Counted from the stretch's first letter, positions 1 to 8,025 are shown. The stretch is DNA of 64,000 nt from Clostridiales bacterium (GCA_016288155.1 JAEEYP010000056.1:17760-81759), one strand, 5' to 3'. Numbers and translations: made by a program. The notes: generated by a model from the sequence alone, not told the origin.

Positions 1-237
1 CGTCACGTTGCGAATGATCATCTTGCCCTGGCGGTTCATCACCTTCTGGGCGGCGAGGAGGACGCGCAGTCCGGCGGAGGACACGTACGCGAGGTTGGCG
101 AGATCGAAGATCAGTTCCGTGATCCCGTCCACGGAGGAGCGGAGCTCACTCTCCAGCTGGGGAGAGGTGACGGTATCGAGACGGCCGTCGAGTTCAATGG
201 TGAGGGTGGTCCCGTCCTGTTTCTTTACGATGTTCAT
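1..237 (-). CDS. STAS-domain protein (anti-sigma factor antagonist-like), 3' end cut by window
   Basis: The first 79 residues are visible; the frame runs off the left edge. It opens with a beta strand rich in hydrophobics and the STAS landmark L-D-G-R-L-D-T near residue 17, then LIFDLANLAYVSSAGLRVLL around residues 42-61. SSAGLRVLL corresponds to the D-x-S-G-L motif in which a serine is phosphorylated in SpoIIAA/RsbV proteins. A good ribosome site AAAGGAG lies 6 bases before the ATG. Family members bind anti-sigma kinases such as RsbW/SpoIIAB and release a sigma factor in the cytoplasm. It follows the radical SAM gene on the same strand, separated by 95 bases with a GC-rich hairpin, so it may be a separate unit. 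Its partner kinase, if any, lies outside the window. Confidence 0.85.
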   Translation of the reverse strand, partial: MNIVKKQDGTTLTIELDGRLDTVTSPQLESELRSSVDGITELIFDLANLAYVSSAGLRVLLAAQKVMNRQGKMIIRNVT

Positions 238-290
238 GGTTTTCTCCTTTTATGTATAAGTGTATGAGATTTTCCGGTCGGTATACGGAA

Positions 291-325
291 CGGCGCTCCC
301 GCCCGGCGTTCCCGGCGGGGCGCCG
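291..325 (-). terminator. GC-rich hairpin between the radical SAM gene and the STAS gene
   Basis: An inverted repeat of about 12 pairs (CGGCGC-CCCGCC against GGCGGG-GCGCCG, with one-base bulges) follows the maturase stop. There is no long T-run after it on the minus strand, so it may be a weak terminator, attenuator or RNA-stability element rather than a full stop. Confidence 0.4.
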
Positions 326-332
326 CGCGGTT

Positions 333-1772
333 TCATCCTTCTTCCGTCCGCGCGAGGTGATCGAGGGTGAAATCCCCCAGTCTCTCCCGAATTTTGTCGT
401 ACCAGCCGCCCTTGAAGAAGAGGCAGGCGAGCGGATCGGAGGCAAAGTAATCCATCTCGCCGCGCGCCTCCGCCGCGCCGAGTATCGCAAGCGCCCGGCA
501 CCCGCCGGCGCAAAAGCCGAACCACGGACACTCGCCGCATTCGCGGTTCATCTCCCTGAGCTTATAGTGGTTCGCACACACATCGCTCAGCCAGCGTCCG
601 TCGGTGAGGATCTCTTTCAGCCGCCGCTCTTTCAGGCTGTCCGGCTTGTAGCCGTGCTCGACCACATAGCCGCCCATCTGCAGGCACGGCACGACGTCGC
701 CCTCGCAGGTCACCGCCATCATCGTGCGGTTTCCGAGGCAGACGGGATGCGTGGGATGATATTTCCCGTCCTTTGAACGGACCGGGATCATCGAATACGT
801 CCCGCTCTCCGGATAGAGGGCGAGGTACTGCCAGATCTCGACCTCTTCGCCGAAGCCGCCGCGCATGTACCATTCCGTAAAATCAAGCATCCGCTCGAAA
901 TATTCGGGCAGCGGGATCGTGCCGTCCGGCGCGTTTTTCGTCCAGCGGGGGACGGGCGTCGTGCGGATGAGCCGGAACTTGTCCACGCCGATCTCATCGA
1001 GCAGCTTCACCGTCTCGCGCAGATTGCCGACGGTCTCCCGGTTGACCTGGATCTGCGCCATGGTGCGGAAACCTCTTTCGGCGCAGAGACGGAACGCGTC
1101 GAGCGTCCTTTCCTCCGCGCCCTTCCGCCCGCGCATCCAGTCGTGATGACCGATGCCGTCGAAGGAGATCTTGATCTGAGGACGGCAGCCGAGCTTCGCA
1201 AACTCGTCGAGGATCTCCCCGGTGAGAAAGGAGCCGTTCGTCGTGAGCTGACTGAGCACCATGTTCCGCCGATAGATCTCGCGCACGGCGTCCATGAAGC
1301 GGGGGTACAGCATCGGCTCGCCGCCGGTCAGCGTGATGCAGTGAAAACCGCAGTCAGATGCCTGATCGAACAGATCCGTGAGATCGTCCCAGCTCCATTC
1401 GCTCATGCGGTCCGCATTGTCGGCGGCGTTGAAGCAATGGCGGCAGTTGTAGTTGCACCTGCCCGTGATCATGAGGTTCATATGCGGGACGAAGCGGTGC
1501 TCATAGCGGCGGAAACGAGACCACTCCGAGGGACGCTCGCCCGGCGCGCAGGGAGATATGATCCCCTGCCTTACCAGTTCGTTCAGCGCATCGCTCTCGG
1601 AGAGATCGTGTTCCCCATCACACAGCAGAAGCAGCGCAAACGTTCCGTCGTCCACCCGGATGGGGTCGGGCAGGACGCGGTACACCATGGCGTGATTGAC
1701 GTATTTCCACGCACGGAGCGCATAATCGTCGCTCAGTCGGTAATACATCGGGGATATCAGACCGTATTGCAC
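333..1772 (-). CDS. Radical SAM/SPASM peptide maturase (RiPP-modifying enzyme)
   Basis: 479 residues. Residues about 1-95 look like a PqqD-type winged-helix/RRE segment (TFALLLLCDGEHDL... LVRQGII), the part that usually grips the precursor leader. The radical SAM cluster motif is CNYNCRHC (C106, C110, C113), followed by the LTGGEP motif. The C-terminus carries a SPASM domain with CGECPWFGFCAGGC (CX2CX5CX3C) plus upstream and downstream cysteines for auxiliary Fe-S clusters. Such enzymes install carbon-carbon, thioether or other crosslinks or epimers in peptide cores. The start used is GTG at 1772, which overlaps the last 16 bases of precursor C. An ATG at 1748, 8 bases after that stop, is an alternative that begins MYYRLSDDYALR. 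Neither has a strong Shine-Dalgarno sequence, suggesting translational coupling. The modification made cannot be deduced. Confidence 0.93.
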   Translation of the reverse strand: MQYGLISPMYYRLSDDYALRAWKYVNHAMVYRVLPDPIRVDDGTFALLLLCDGEHDLSESDALNELVRQGIISPCAPGERPSEWSRFRRYEHRFVPHMNLMITGRCNYNCRHCFNAADNADRMSEWSWDDLTDLFDQASDCGFHCITLTGGEPMLYPRFMDAVREIYRRNMVLSQLTTNGSFLTGEILDEFAKLGCRPQIKISFDGIGHHDWMRGRKGAEERTLDAFRLCAERGFRTMAQIQVNRETVGNLRETVKLLDEIGVDKFRLIRTTPVPRWTKNAPDGTIPLPEYFERMLDFTEWYMRGGFGEEVEIWQYLALYPESGTYSMIPVRSKDGKYHPTHPVCLGNRTMMAVTCEGDVVPCLQMGGYVVEHGYKPDSLKERRLKEILTDGRWLSDVCANHYKLREMNRECGECPWFGFCAGGCRALAILGAAEARGEMDYFASDPLACLFFKGGWYDKIRERLGDFTLDHLARTEEG

Positions 1773-2071
1773 TCAAAGGGAGTCAAGCCGTTGTCCTGCG
1801 CTATCTGCTGCGCTTCCTCCCGCGTTTCGATGCCGGATTGGACCACGCGGTGATACGAGTCGAGGACCATCCACGTCCCGTCTTCCGCCTGCCAGATGGC
1901 GCCGCCGGCGACCGTGTCGAGCATCTCGTCCGGAAGCTCGATCCCCTCCTCGCCCGCGAACTTCATAAAGTCGTCCACGCTCTTGCACGCTTTGATCTTT
2001 TCCCGCTGTTCGCCGCTCAAAGAATCGGAAATGCTCTTTATCATTTCGGCAAGTTTTTTCTCGTCTTCCAT
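1757..2071 (-). CDS. RiPP precursor C: Nif11-like leader, Gly-Gly, W/D-containing 47-residue core
   Basis: 104 residues. Residues 1-57 form a Nif11-like leader ending IELPDEMLDTVAGG; the Gly-Gly is the expected cut site of the C39 peptidase domain encoded upstream. The start is the ATG at 2071, 8 bases after GGAG; the upstream in-frame GTG is too close to that site. With this start all three leaders in the locus are exactly 57 residues. The 47-residue core is odd for a RiPP: it has Trp3, Trp10, a strand-like D-G-T-W-M-V-L-D, then an E-T-R-E-E-A-Q-Q-I-A helix-like run, resembling a small beta-beta-alpha fold. It ends in a tail with a single Cys. The gene overlaps the radical SAM start. Confidence 0.85.
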   Translation of the reverse strand: MEDEKKLAEMIKSISDSLSGEQREKIKACKSVDDFMKFAGEEGIELPDEMLDTVAGGAIWQAEDGTWMVLDSYHRVVQSGIETREEAQQIAQDNGLTPFECNTV

Positions 2072-2119
2072 GATCCTCACTCCTTATATTCTTTTTTGCG
2101 TTCTCCTGACGCTGTAAAC

Positions 2120-2482
2120 TTACAGTATATCGACGTGATCCGACTGCTTGTCGCCTGTGCCGGTATCCGTTTTGTGCCCAAGCCCGATCTCCCGGACCGA
2201 TCTGCGGTCGCCGCCGCATCCGCCGGAGCCGCCCCGATACGTCGAGCGGTCGTGTCCCAGCACGACGCCCTGCCCCTGCATCTGACTGCCGCTGTTTCCG
2301 CATCCGAGCGAGCCGCCGGCAACGGCGTCGAGGATCTCGTCAGGGAGTTCGATCCCTTCCTCGCCGGCGAGCTTTATGAGATCGTCCACGCTTTCGCACG
2401 CCTTCGCCTTTTCCTTCTGCTCGTCGGTCAGGGAATCCCATACGCCGCTCAGCAGTTCGGCATGCTTATTATCGTTTTCCAT
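2120..2482 (-). CDS. RiPP precursor B: Nif11-like leader, Gly-Gly, Gly-rich core
   Basis: 120 residues. The 57-residue leader shares most positions with precursors A and C (S-L-T-D-E-Q-K-E-K, ACESVDDLIKLAGEEG, IELPDEILDAVAGG). The 63-residue core is rich in Gly, Ser and charged residues, with only two Cys (core positions about 4 and 32), one Tyr and several GQG/GSGG/GHG elements. The C-terminal third is hydrophilic (G-H-K-T-D-T-G-T-G-D-K). GAGGT stands 7-8 bases before the ATG. It sits 48 bases upstream of precursor C. Expected fate (inference): modified by the neighbouring radical SAM enzyme, cut after Gly-Gly and exported by the C39 ABC transporter. Confidence 0.82.
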   Translation of the reverse strand: MENDNKHAELLSGVWDSLTDEQKEKAKACESVDDLIKLAGEEGIELPDEILDAVAGGSLGCGNSGSQMQGQGVVLGHDRSTYRGGSGGCGGDRRSVREIGLGHKTDTGTGDKQSDHVDIL

Positions 2483-2590
2483 ATCCCGTACCTCATTTCT
2501 GGTTTACGCAGGGGTGCGTCCGCCGGCGCCGTACGCGTCGGCGGACGCCTTGACCGATCCGCATTCAGTTCGTTTACCTCCCGAAAGGGA

Positions 2591-2974
2591 TCACAGGGTA
2601 TTATTCTGACCGAAACTCTTCGTGCTGTTGTCGCCGATCCCCTTCGTACTGTTCTCGCCGATCCCCTTCGTGCTGTTGTCGCCGATCCCTTTCGTGCTGT
2701 TCTCGCCGATACCCAGCGTGCTGTTGTCGCCGATACCCTTCGTACCGACGCTCTTCGCACCGGCTCCGTTCGGGGAGAATTCGGGATAGGACAGAGTACT
2801 CAGGCCGCCCGCCACGCTCTCAAGAAGCTCGTCCGGGAGCTCGATGCCCTCGGCGGTCAGAAAATCGACGAGCTCGTCCACGGTCTTCAGGGTTTCTGCT
2901 TTCTTTTTCTGCGCGTCGGTCAGCGAATCAGCGACCTCTTTCAGCATTTTTGCGAGTTTTTCGTTGTTTTCCAT
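2591..2974 (-). CDS. RiPP precursor A: Nif11-like leader, Gly-Gly, six tandem octapeptides
   Basis: 127 residues. The 57-residue leader ends IELPDELLESVAGG. The 70-residue core starts with a short S/T/P segment containing the only Tyr. From residue 79 to 126 it consists of six 8-residue units of consensus [K/L]-G-I-G-[D/E]-N-S-T, with the acidic position running D, E, D, E, D and the last unit degenerate (KSFGQNNT). There is no Cys in the core, so sactipeptide or lanthionine chemistry on Cys is excluded. The start is the ATG at 2974, 9 bases after AAAGGAG. An upstream in-frame ATG at 3025 lacks that spacing. It is the first of three precursor genes after the two transporter genes. It is unlike any repeat family I recognise. 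Confidence 0.88.
   Translation of the reverse strand: MENNEKLAKMLKEVADSLTDAQKKKAETLKTVDELVDFLTAEGIELPDELLESVAGGLSTLSYPEFSPNGAGAKSVGTKGIGDNSTLGIGENSTKGIGDNSTKGIGENSTKGIGDNSTKSFGQNNTL
2597..2740 (-). repeat. 24-bp in-frame tandem repeat, six units, inside precursor A
   Basis: Six consecutive 24-base units encode the octapeptides of the precursor A core. Units keep phase exactly (144 bases = 6 x 24) and differ mainly at the Asp/Glu codon and at the first residue. This implies expansion by slippage or recombination with selection on the peptide. Confidence 0.9.
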
Positions 2975-3014
2975 TGTTTGATTCTCCTTTATTTTTTGTT
3001 TTTGGGTTTTTGAT

Positions 3015-3044
3015 TTTATGAGCATCCGTGCGATGATCGATCAA
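3015..3044 (-). promoter_or_regulatory. Possible internal promoter before the precursor genes
   Basis: On the minus strand TTGATC (3039-3044) and CATAAA (3015-3020) are separated by 18 bases, about 40 bases ahead of the precursor A start. Such a promoter would let precursors be made in excess over the transporters. The match is weak. Confidence 0.3.
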
Positions 3045-3131
3045 CGGGTACCGTTCTGACGGAGATCCTTCGCGGAAGACCGGTCGTCCGCGCCGCTCGC
3101 CGTTTTCTTCGGCGTGCCGCGCCGTCCGTTC

Positions 3132-5339
3132 TCACTCCGCCTTCGGAGCGGCTTCTTCCTCGTCCAGCCGCTGGCGGGCAACCAGATCGGCGAACGCGCC
3201 GTTCTTCGCGATCAACTCCTCGTAGGTGCCGTCCTCCGCGATCTTTCCCTGGTCGAGCACGATGATCCGGTCGCATTGGCGGATGGTGGAAAGCCGGTGC
3301 GCGATCACGATGCGGGTGCATTTCATCCGGTCGAGCGCTTCGGAGACCTGCTTCTGCGTGAGATTGTCGAGCGCACTCGTCGCTTCGTCGAACATGAGGA
3401 TCTTCGGCTTCGGAGCAACGGCGCGGGCGATCAGGAGACGCTGCCGCTGTCCGCCGGAGATGCCGCCCTGCCCTTCGGAGATGATCGTGTGCATCCCCAT
3501 CGGCATGGCGCGGATGTCGTCCGCCATACCGGCGATCTCGGCCGCCTTCCACGCGTCGTCGAGCGTGAGCCACGGCGCGGAGATCACGATATTGGAGTAG
3601 ATGTCGCCCGTGAACATCTTGCCGTTCTGCATCACCGCGCCGATGCGGCGCCGGAGGGATTTGAGATCGAGCGTCTTGACGTCTTGTCCGTCGTAATAGA
3701 CCGCGCCTTTCTGCGGCGTCTCAAAGCCGAGCATCAGGCGCATGAGGGTGGACTTCCCGCAGCCTGTCTTGCCCACGATGGCGACGTACTGTCCGGGACG
3801 GATCTTCAGGGAAAGATCGTCGAGTACCGCCGGCATGTCTTCCCTGTAACGGAAGGTGACGTTGTTCAGCTCGATCGAGCCGGACAGCTTCGTCACGACG
3901 TGCCGCTGTTCCGTCATCTCCGGCTCCGCCTCCATGATGGGACGCGCCATTTCAAGCACCGGACGGATCTGCGCGATGCTTGCCGCGATGGATGCGAGCG
4001 CCATGAACGCCGCGTTCACCATGCCGTACGCCGAGCTGAACGCGTAGTATTCCGCGATGGTCACGCCGCCCTTCACCGCGCCCGCGTACATCACGATCGT
4101 GCCGATCAGCGATACGGCGAGGGTGATGACGGAGCCGACCTTCAGAAAGAGAGGCGGGTTGTAGGCAAGCGCCGCTTCCTTCGCGTAGTGGGTGCCCCAT
4201 TTTGCGAACGCGCGCCGCTCGGCGCCGGAGAGCTTGATCTTCTGGATGCCGGAGATGAGCTGATAACTCAAACCGCTTTCCTTGCTCGCGAGCAGCATCC
4301 TTTCCCGCGTGATCTTCATCTGCGCGAGCACCCGTACGGTCGTAAAGACGACGGTAAGGAGCGTGATGAGGAGCGCGGGAGCGACGAGGGTCGGGGCGTA
4401 GATCAGGATCTGGGATACGTAGATCAGGGAGAAGAGCGATCCGAGTCCCGTGGAGAGCGCGATGCTCACCATCTGATTGCAGAGACCGTTGATATACTGA
4501 GCGCGGTTGCTCAATTCGCCCGCGCTGTAATCCTTGAAGAAATTCGCGGGCAGCGAGAGGATGCGCATCATCGTCGCCGCCTCTACCGACAGATTCAGCT
4601 TTCTGCCGATCCGGGCAGTGAACAGCGCCTTGACGACGCTGAACAGAAGACCGCTGACCGCCGCGCAGATCATGAACGCCGCGATCCCGCACAGCGCCCG
4701 TCCGCTGCCTGACGCGAGCACGTCGGAAAACAGGATATTGTTCAGCTTCGGCGTGAGCATCCCGACGGCCGTTACGATGAGCATCGACGCAACGAGCAGC
4801 ACGATATCCGCGACGGAGATCTGCTGGACGATGTACGTGAGCAGACTGCCGATCGTCATTTTCGAGAGAGGAAACGGCTTATAGAAAGCGATCGCTTCCT
4901 CCTCGATCATCGCTTCGGTACGGCGGTTCAGCCGGACCCACTTCCCCGCCTTGCGGTCATAGAAGCGATAGCCGTTCAGTCCGCCGGGGATCAGCGCGAC
5001 CACGCTGCCGTCGTCTTTACGCGTGCCGAGCATGGCGCCCGCCGCGTCGCGGTACCAGCCGCGCTCCAACTCGACGCGGCGGCGCATGATGCCGTAGGGA
5101 CGCAGGAGATATTCGAGCACCGCGTTCATGTCCCGGATGCTGTCCGGCACCTCCTGCGGCTTGACGTGATAATACTGCAGGATCTCGCCGACGGCGTCCG
5201 TCGTCACCTGGCGGTCGTCGTTCAGCGCCTCGCTCAGCCGCCGTCCCATGACGGCGCCCGCCATCCGGATAAAGGAGTCTTCGAATACCGCGTGGTCCGC
5301 CGTCTTTCTCGCGCGTATCTGTTCGTCAAACCAACCCAT
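3132..5339 (-). CDS. NHLM-type ABC transporter, permease/ATP-binding (second transporter, no peptidase)
   Basis: 735 residues. An N-terminal segment of roughly 150 residues lacks the C39 catalytic residues and matches the non-peptidase member of NHLM bacteriocin transporter pairs. About six membrane segments follow (near residues 175-430), then an ATP-binding domain with Walker A GKTGCGKST, signature ISGGQRQR, Walker B ILMFDEAT and the H-loop IAHRLST. It probably forms a heterodimer or works in series with the C39 transporter encoded 21 bases upstream to export matured peptide. The AAAGGAGG site stands 8 bases before the ATG. It is followed by about 160 bases and then precursor A. Confidence 0.9.
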   Translation of the reverse strand: MGWFDEQIRARKTADHAVFEDSFIRMAGAVMGRRLSEALNDDRQVTTDAVGEILQYYHVKPQEVPDSIRDMNAVLEYLLRPYGIMRRRVELERGWYRDAAGAMLGTRKDDGSVVALIPGGLNGYRFYDRKAGKWVRLNRRTEAMIEEEAIAFYKPFPLSKMTIGSLLTYIVQQISVADIVLLVASMLIVTAVGMLTPKLNNILFSDVLASGSGRALCGIAAFMICAAVSGLLFSVVKALFTARIGRKLNLSVEAATMMRILSLPANFFKDYSAGELSNRAQYINGLCNQMVSIALSTGLGSLFSLIYVSQILIYAPTLVAPALLITLLTVVFTTVRVLAQMKITRERMLLASKESGLSYQLISGIQKIKLSGAERRAFAKWGTHYAKEAALAYNPPLFLKVGSVITLAVSLIGTIVMYAGAVKGGVTIAEYYAFSSAYGMVNAAFMALASIAASIAQIRPVLEMARPIMEAEPEMTEQRHVVTKLSGSIELNNVTFRYREDMPAVLDDLSLKIRPGQYVAIVGKTGCGKSTLMRLMLGFETPQKGAVYYDGQDVKTLDLKSLRRRIGAVMQNGKMFTGDIYSNIVISAPWLTLDDAWKAAEIAGMADDIRAMPMGMHTIISEGQGGISGGQRQRLLIARAVAPKPKILMFDEATSALDNLTQKQVSEALDRMKCTRIVIAHRLSTIRQCDRIIVLDQGKIAEDGTYEELIAKNGAFADLVARQRLDEEEAAPKAE

Positions 5340-5360
5340 GCGTGCCCCTCCTTTCCCCGT

Positions 5361-7547
5361 TCATTCAGACGTGACGAGCGTCTTGTACTGACCGCCGAGA
5401 GCCATCAGTTCCTCGTGCGTCCCGCGCTCGGCGACCTTGCCGTGATCCAGAACGATGATCTCGTCGCAGTCGCGGATGGTGGAAAGCCGGTGCGCGATCA
5501 CGACGCAGGAGATCCCGCGGTTTTTAATGGATTTCACGACCTCGTATTCGGTCCGGGCGTCGAGCGCGCTCGTCGCTTCGTCCATGATGATCATGGTGGG
5601 ATCCTGCGCGAGAACGCGGGCGATCTCCATCCGCTGCCGCTGACCGCCGGAGAAGTCCTTGCCGCCCTCGGTGATCTTGTACTGGTAGCCGCCCTCGCGC
5701 CGCATGATATCCTCGTGGATCTGCGCGTCGCGCGCGGCGAGGATCATTTCAAAATCCTCGATGGAATCGTCCCACATCTTGATGTTGTTCGCGATCGTGT
5801 CCTCGAACAGGATGATGTCCTGGTCGACGACCGCGACCGATCCGGTGAAGACGCTCCGGTCGATCTCAGATATCGGCTTGCCGTCGAAGAGGATCTCGCC
5901 GCTCCAAGGCTTGTACAGTCCGGAGATCAGCTTTGACAGCGTGGATTTCCCGCATCCGGACGAGCCGACGAACGCAACGCGCTGCCCCTGCTTCAGGGTG
6001 AGGCTGAAATCCTCGATGAGCGGCGGGGCGAGGCGCGAATAGCCGAAGGTGACGTTGCGCAGCTCCAGCGTGCCGGACAGCTTGTCGTAGCCGGCGTCCC
6101 CTTCCGCGGGGGCACGGTCGCTGTCCTCGGCGACGTCCTCCGGATATTCCATGACGTCCTCGATGCGTTCCATGCTCGTGCGCATCTCCTGGATATCCTG
6201 AGAAGAAGCGATCAGGTCCTGCGCGGGAGAAACGAAGGCGGCGAGGAAGCCCTGGAAAGCGAAGATCATACCGACCGTGAACTCGCCCTGCATCGTCAGC
6301 CATATGCCGAGGATCAGCACCGCGATATCGAGAAGCTCGGATATGATCGCGGGGATCAGCCCGAGATAGCTGTTGATCCGCTCGTAGCGCACGTTCTGCG
6401 TGTTGACCGACGCCTGGTAGCCGGACCATTTCTCAAAGAATCCGTTTTCCGCGCCGCTCGCCTTGATGGTCTCGATCATCTCCACGCCGGAGACGGTCGC
6501 CGACGCGAGCTTGCCGCTGTCCCGCATGAGCACGCGGGTGATGTTGACGCGCTTTTTCGAGATGTACCGGGAGATGAGCAGCTGCAGAAGCACGGACGCA
6601 AGTCCGACGAGCGTCAGCAGCCACGAATACCGGATCATGACGACGAGGTAGAAGATCATCATGATCGCGTTCAGGGCGAGCGGCGAGAGCGTGTTCACGA
6701 TCTCGCCCGCGATCGACGCGTTCGCCGCCTTGCGCTGCTGGATATCGCCCGCCATGCGCTGGGAGAAGAATTCCATCGGCAGGCGCAAAACCTTCCACAT
6801 ATAGGAGCTGTCGCCCACGACCGCCATCTTTCCGTCGAGGCGCAGCGCGTAGATCGCGTGGATCCACGCCGTCGCGAGCTCGATGAAGGAAAGGAGGGAG
6901 AGCCCGATCAAAAACGGGATGAACCAATCCGGCTGCTTCTGGCTGAGCAGCTCGTCGAGGAACACGCGGGAGAACCCGGCGCGCAGGATGCCGATCAGGG
7001 AGGAGATCACCGTCGTGACGACCACGAACGCGACCGCGGCGCCCGCGCCGCGCAGGCGCTTCTTGGCGAAGCCCCACACGCTCTTCGGCTTGCCGCTCGG
7101 CTCGAAGCCTTCTCCCGGCTCAATCATGAGGCAGATGCCCGTAAAGCTCTTATCGAAGGTCTCGAGGGAGACGGCATAGTCGCCCTTCGCGGGATCGTTC
7201 AGATATACCTTGTTCCCCTTGAAGCCGTCGCACACGACGAAATGATTGAATTCCCAATGGATGATGCAGGGGAATTTTCCTTTTTCCCTGAGCTGTTCCG
7301 GCTCGTAGCGATAGCCCTTTGCCACGAATCCGTAGCTGCGCGCCGCCTTCAGGATGTTGCCCGCCTTGCTCCCGTCGCGGGAAACGCCGCAGTCCTTGCG
7401 CACCTGCTCCAGCGGCACCCACTTGTCGTAATATGCCATCAGCATGCACAGGGACGCCGCTCCGCATTCGAGCGCTTCCATCTGCATGACCACCGGCACC
7501 TTGACCGCGCCCTTCGTCACGGGCTGCTTGATCGCATTCTGCGCCAT
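5361..7547 (-). CDS. NHLM-type ABC transporter with N-terminal C39 peptidase
   Basis: 728 residues. Residues about 17-140 are a C39 (bacteriocin-processing) peptidase: oxyanion Gln22, nucleophile Cys28 in LECGAASLCML, catalytic His in WEFNHFVVCDGF and Asp in YLNDPAKGDY. All catalytic elements are present, so cleavage after the Gly-Gly of the three precursors is expected. A multi-span membrane domain follows (about 165-440), then an ATPase with GSSGCGKST, FSGGQRQR, MIIMDEAT and IAHRLST. It acts in the cytoplasmic membrane, coupling leader removal to export. GGAG lies 6 bases before the ATG. It sits between the short secretion-accessory gene and the second transporter in one operon. Confidence 0.93.
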   Translation of the reverse strand: MAQNAIKQPVTKGAVKVPVVMQMEALECGAASLCMLMAYYDKWVPLEQVRKDCGVSRDGSKAGNILKAARSYGFVAKGYRYEPEQLREKGKFPCIIHWEFNHFVVCDGFKGNKVYLNDPAKGDYAVSLETFDKSFTGICLMIEPGEGFEPSGKPKSVWGFAKKRLRGAGAAVAFVVVTTVISSLIGILRAGFSRVFLDELLSQKQPDWFIPFLIGLSLLSFIELATAWIHAIYALRLDGKMAVVGDSSYMWKVLRLPMEFFSQRMAGDIQQRKAANASIAGEIVNTLSPLALNAIMMIFYLVVMIRYSWLLTLVGLASVLLQLLISRYISKKRVNITRVLMRDSGKLASATVSGVEMIETIKASGAENGFFEKWSGYQASVNTQNVRYERINSYLGLIPAIISELLDIAVLILGIWLTMQGEFTVGMIFAFQGFLAAFVSPAQDLIASSQDIQEMRTSMERIEDVMEYPEDVAEDSDRAPAEGDAGYDKLSGTLELRNVTFGYSRLAPPLIEDFSLTLKQGQRVAFVGSSGCGKSTLSKLISGLYKPWSGEILFDGKPISEIDRSVFTGSVAVVDQDIILFEDTIANNIKMWDDSIEDFEMILAARDAQIHEDIMRREGGYQYKITEGGKDFSGGQRQRMEIARVLAQDPTMIIMDEATSALDARTEYEVVKSIKNRGISCVVIAHRLSTIRDCDEIIVLDHGKVAERGTHEELMALGGQYKTLVTSE

Positions 7548-7711
7548 ATCGTTCTCCGATCCGTTGTTTTACTCGTCCTTCTCCTTCGCCGCGCTCCGGC
7601 GCGTGCCGCCCGAACGGATCGTCATGCCGTCGGGCGAAAGTCCGTCTCCTCCCGCGCACCGGACAGCAGCCGTCGATCCGTCTCATCCGGTCGCGCGGAT
7701 GCGCGGTCCGT

Positions 7712-7948
7712 TCAGTTCGTGATGTAGGTGATCGGATGGATGACTTCCGTCTCGCCGTCCTCGCCCTGCACCTCCAGCGTACCGAAGATGCTCCACGTGA
7801 GCATCCCGACGAGCAACACGACGAGCGCCGCCAGAACGACCCACACGGACGGGGTGGTGACGCGGATATAGTCGTTCAGTTCTTCCGGGCTGGATACCCG
7901 CTGTATGCTCTTCTGCCTGAAAATGCCGCTTTCTTCCTTGCCTTTCAT
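7712..7948 (-). CDS. Very short HlyD/NHLM-secretion-protein-like membrane protein, probable reduced form
   Basis: 78 residues. The N-terminus (F-R-Q-K-S-I-Q-R-V-S-S-P-E-E-L) followed by a membrane segment (about residues 31-52) matches the start of NHLM bacteriocin-system secretion proteins (HlyD-like), which are normally several hundred residues. Here the chain stops about 22 residues after the membrane segment, so the extracytoplasmic lipoyl/hairpin domain is missing. The ATG at 7948 has GGAGGAG 5 bases upstream. It is the first gene after the operon promoter and lies 164 bases ahead of the C39 transporter. I see no clear remnant of a longer frame in that gap. It may be a natural mini-form or a decayed gene. 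Confidence 0.7.
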   Translation of the reverse strand: MKGKEESGIFRQKSIQRVSSPEELNDYIRVTTPSVWVVLAALVVLLVGMLTWSIFGTLEVQGEDGETEVIHPITYITN

Positions 7949-7996
7949 GTGTGCTCCTCCCAAGTCCGTGACAGCAGATAGGTCGTATCTGCCATT

Positions 7997-8025
7997 ATTA
8001 TCACGTGAAGCATTATCACGTGAAG
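7997..8025. repeat. Direct repeat carrying TCACGTGA palindromes in the RiPP operon leader
   Basis: A 14-base sequence occurs twice (7997-8010 and 8012-8025), 15 bases apart from start to start. Each copy contains the perfect palindrome TCACGTGA. It lies between the promoter at 8102-8130 and the first start codon at 7948, where a repressor or activator could bind. Confidence 0.5.

Noticed and set aside
2597..2740. Possible CRISPR-like or minisatellite array
   Set aside because: Units are 24 bases, contiguous with no spacers and exactly in frame with the precursor gene, so they are coding repeats.
1838..3013. Plus-strand open frame crossing the three precursor genes, with a repetitive Leu/Arg/Val/Asp tract
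   Set aside because: The repeat is the complement of the octapeptide units. The minus-strand frames have leaders, Gly-Gly sites and ribosome sites; this frame has none.
7548..7711. Remnant of the missing HlyD domain between the short accessory gene and the C39 transporter
   Set aside because: I could not see a frame with HlyD-like sequence in any of the three minus-strand phases.
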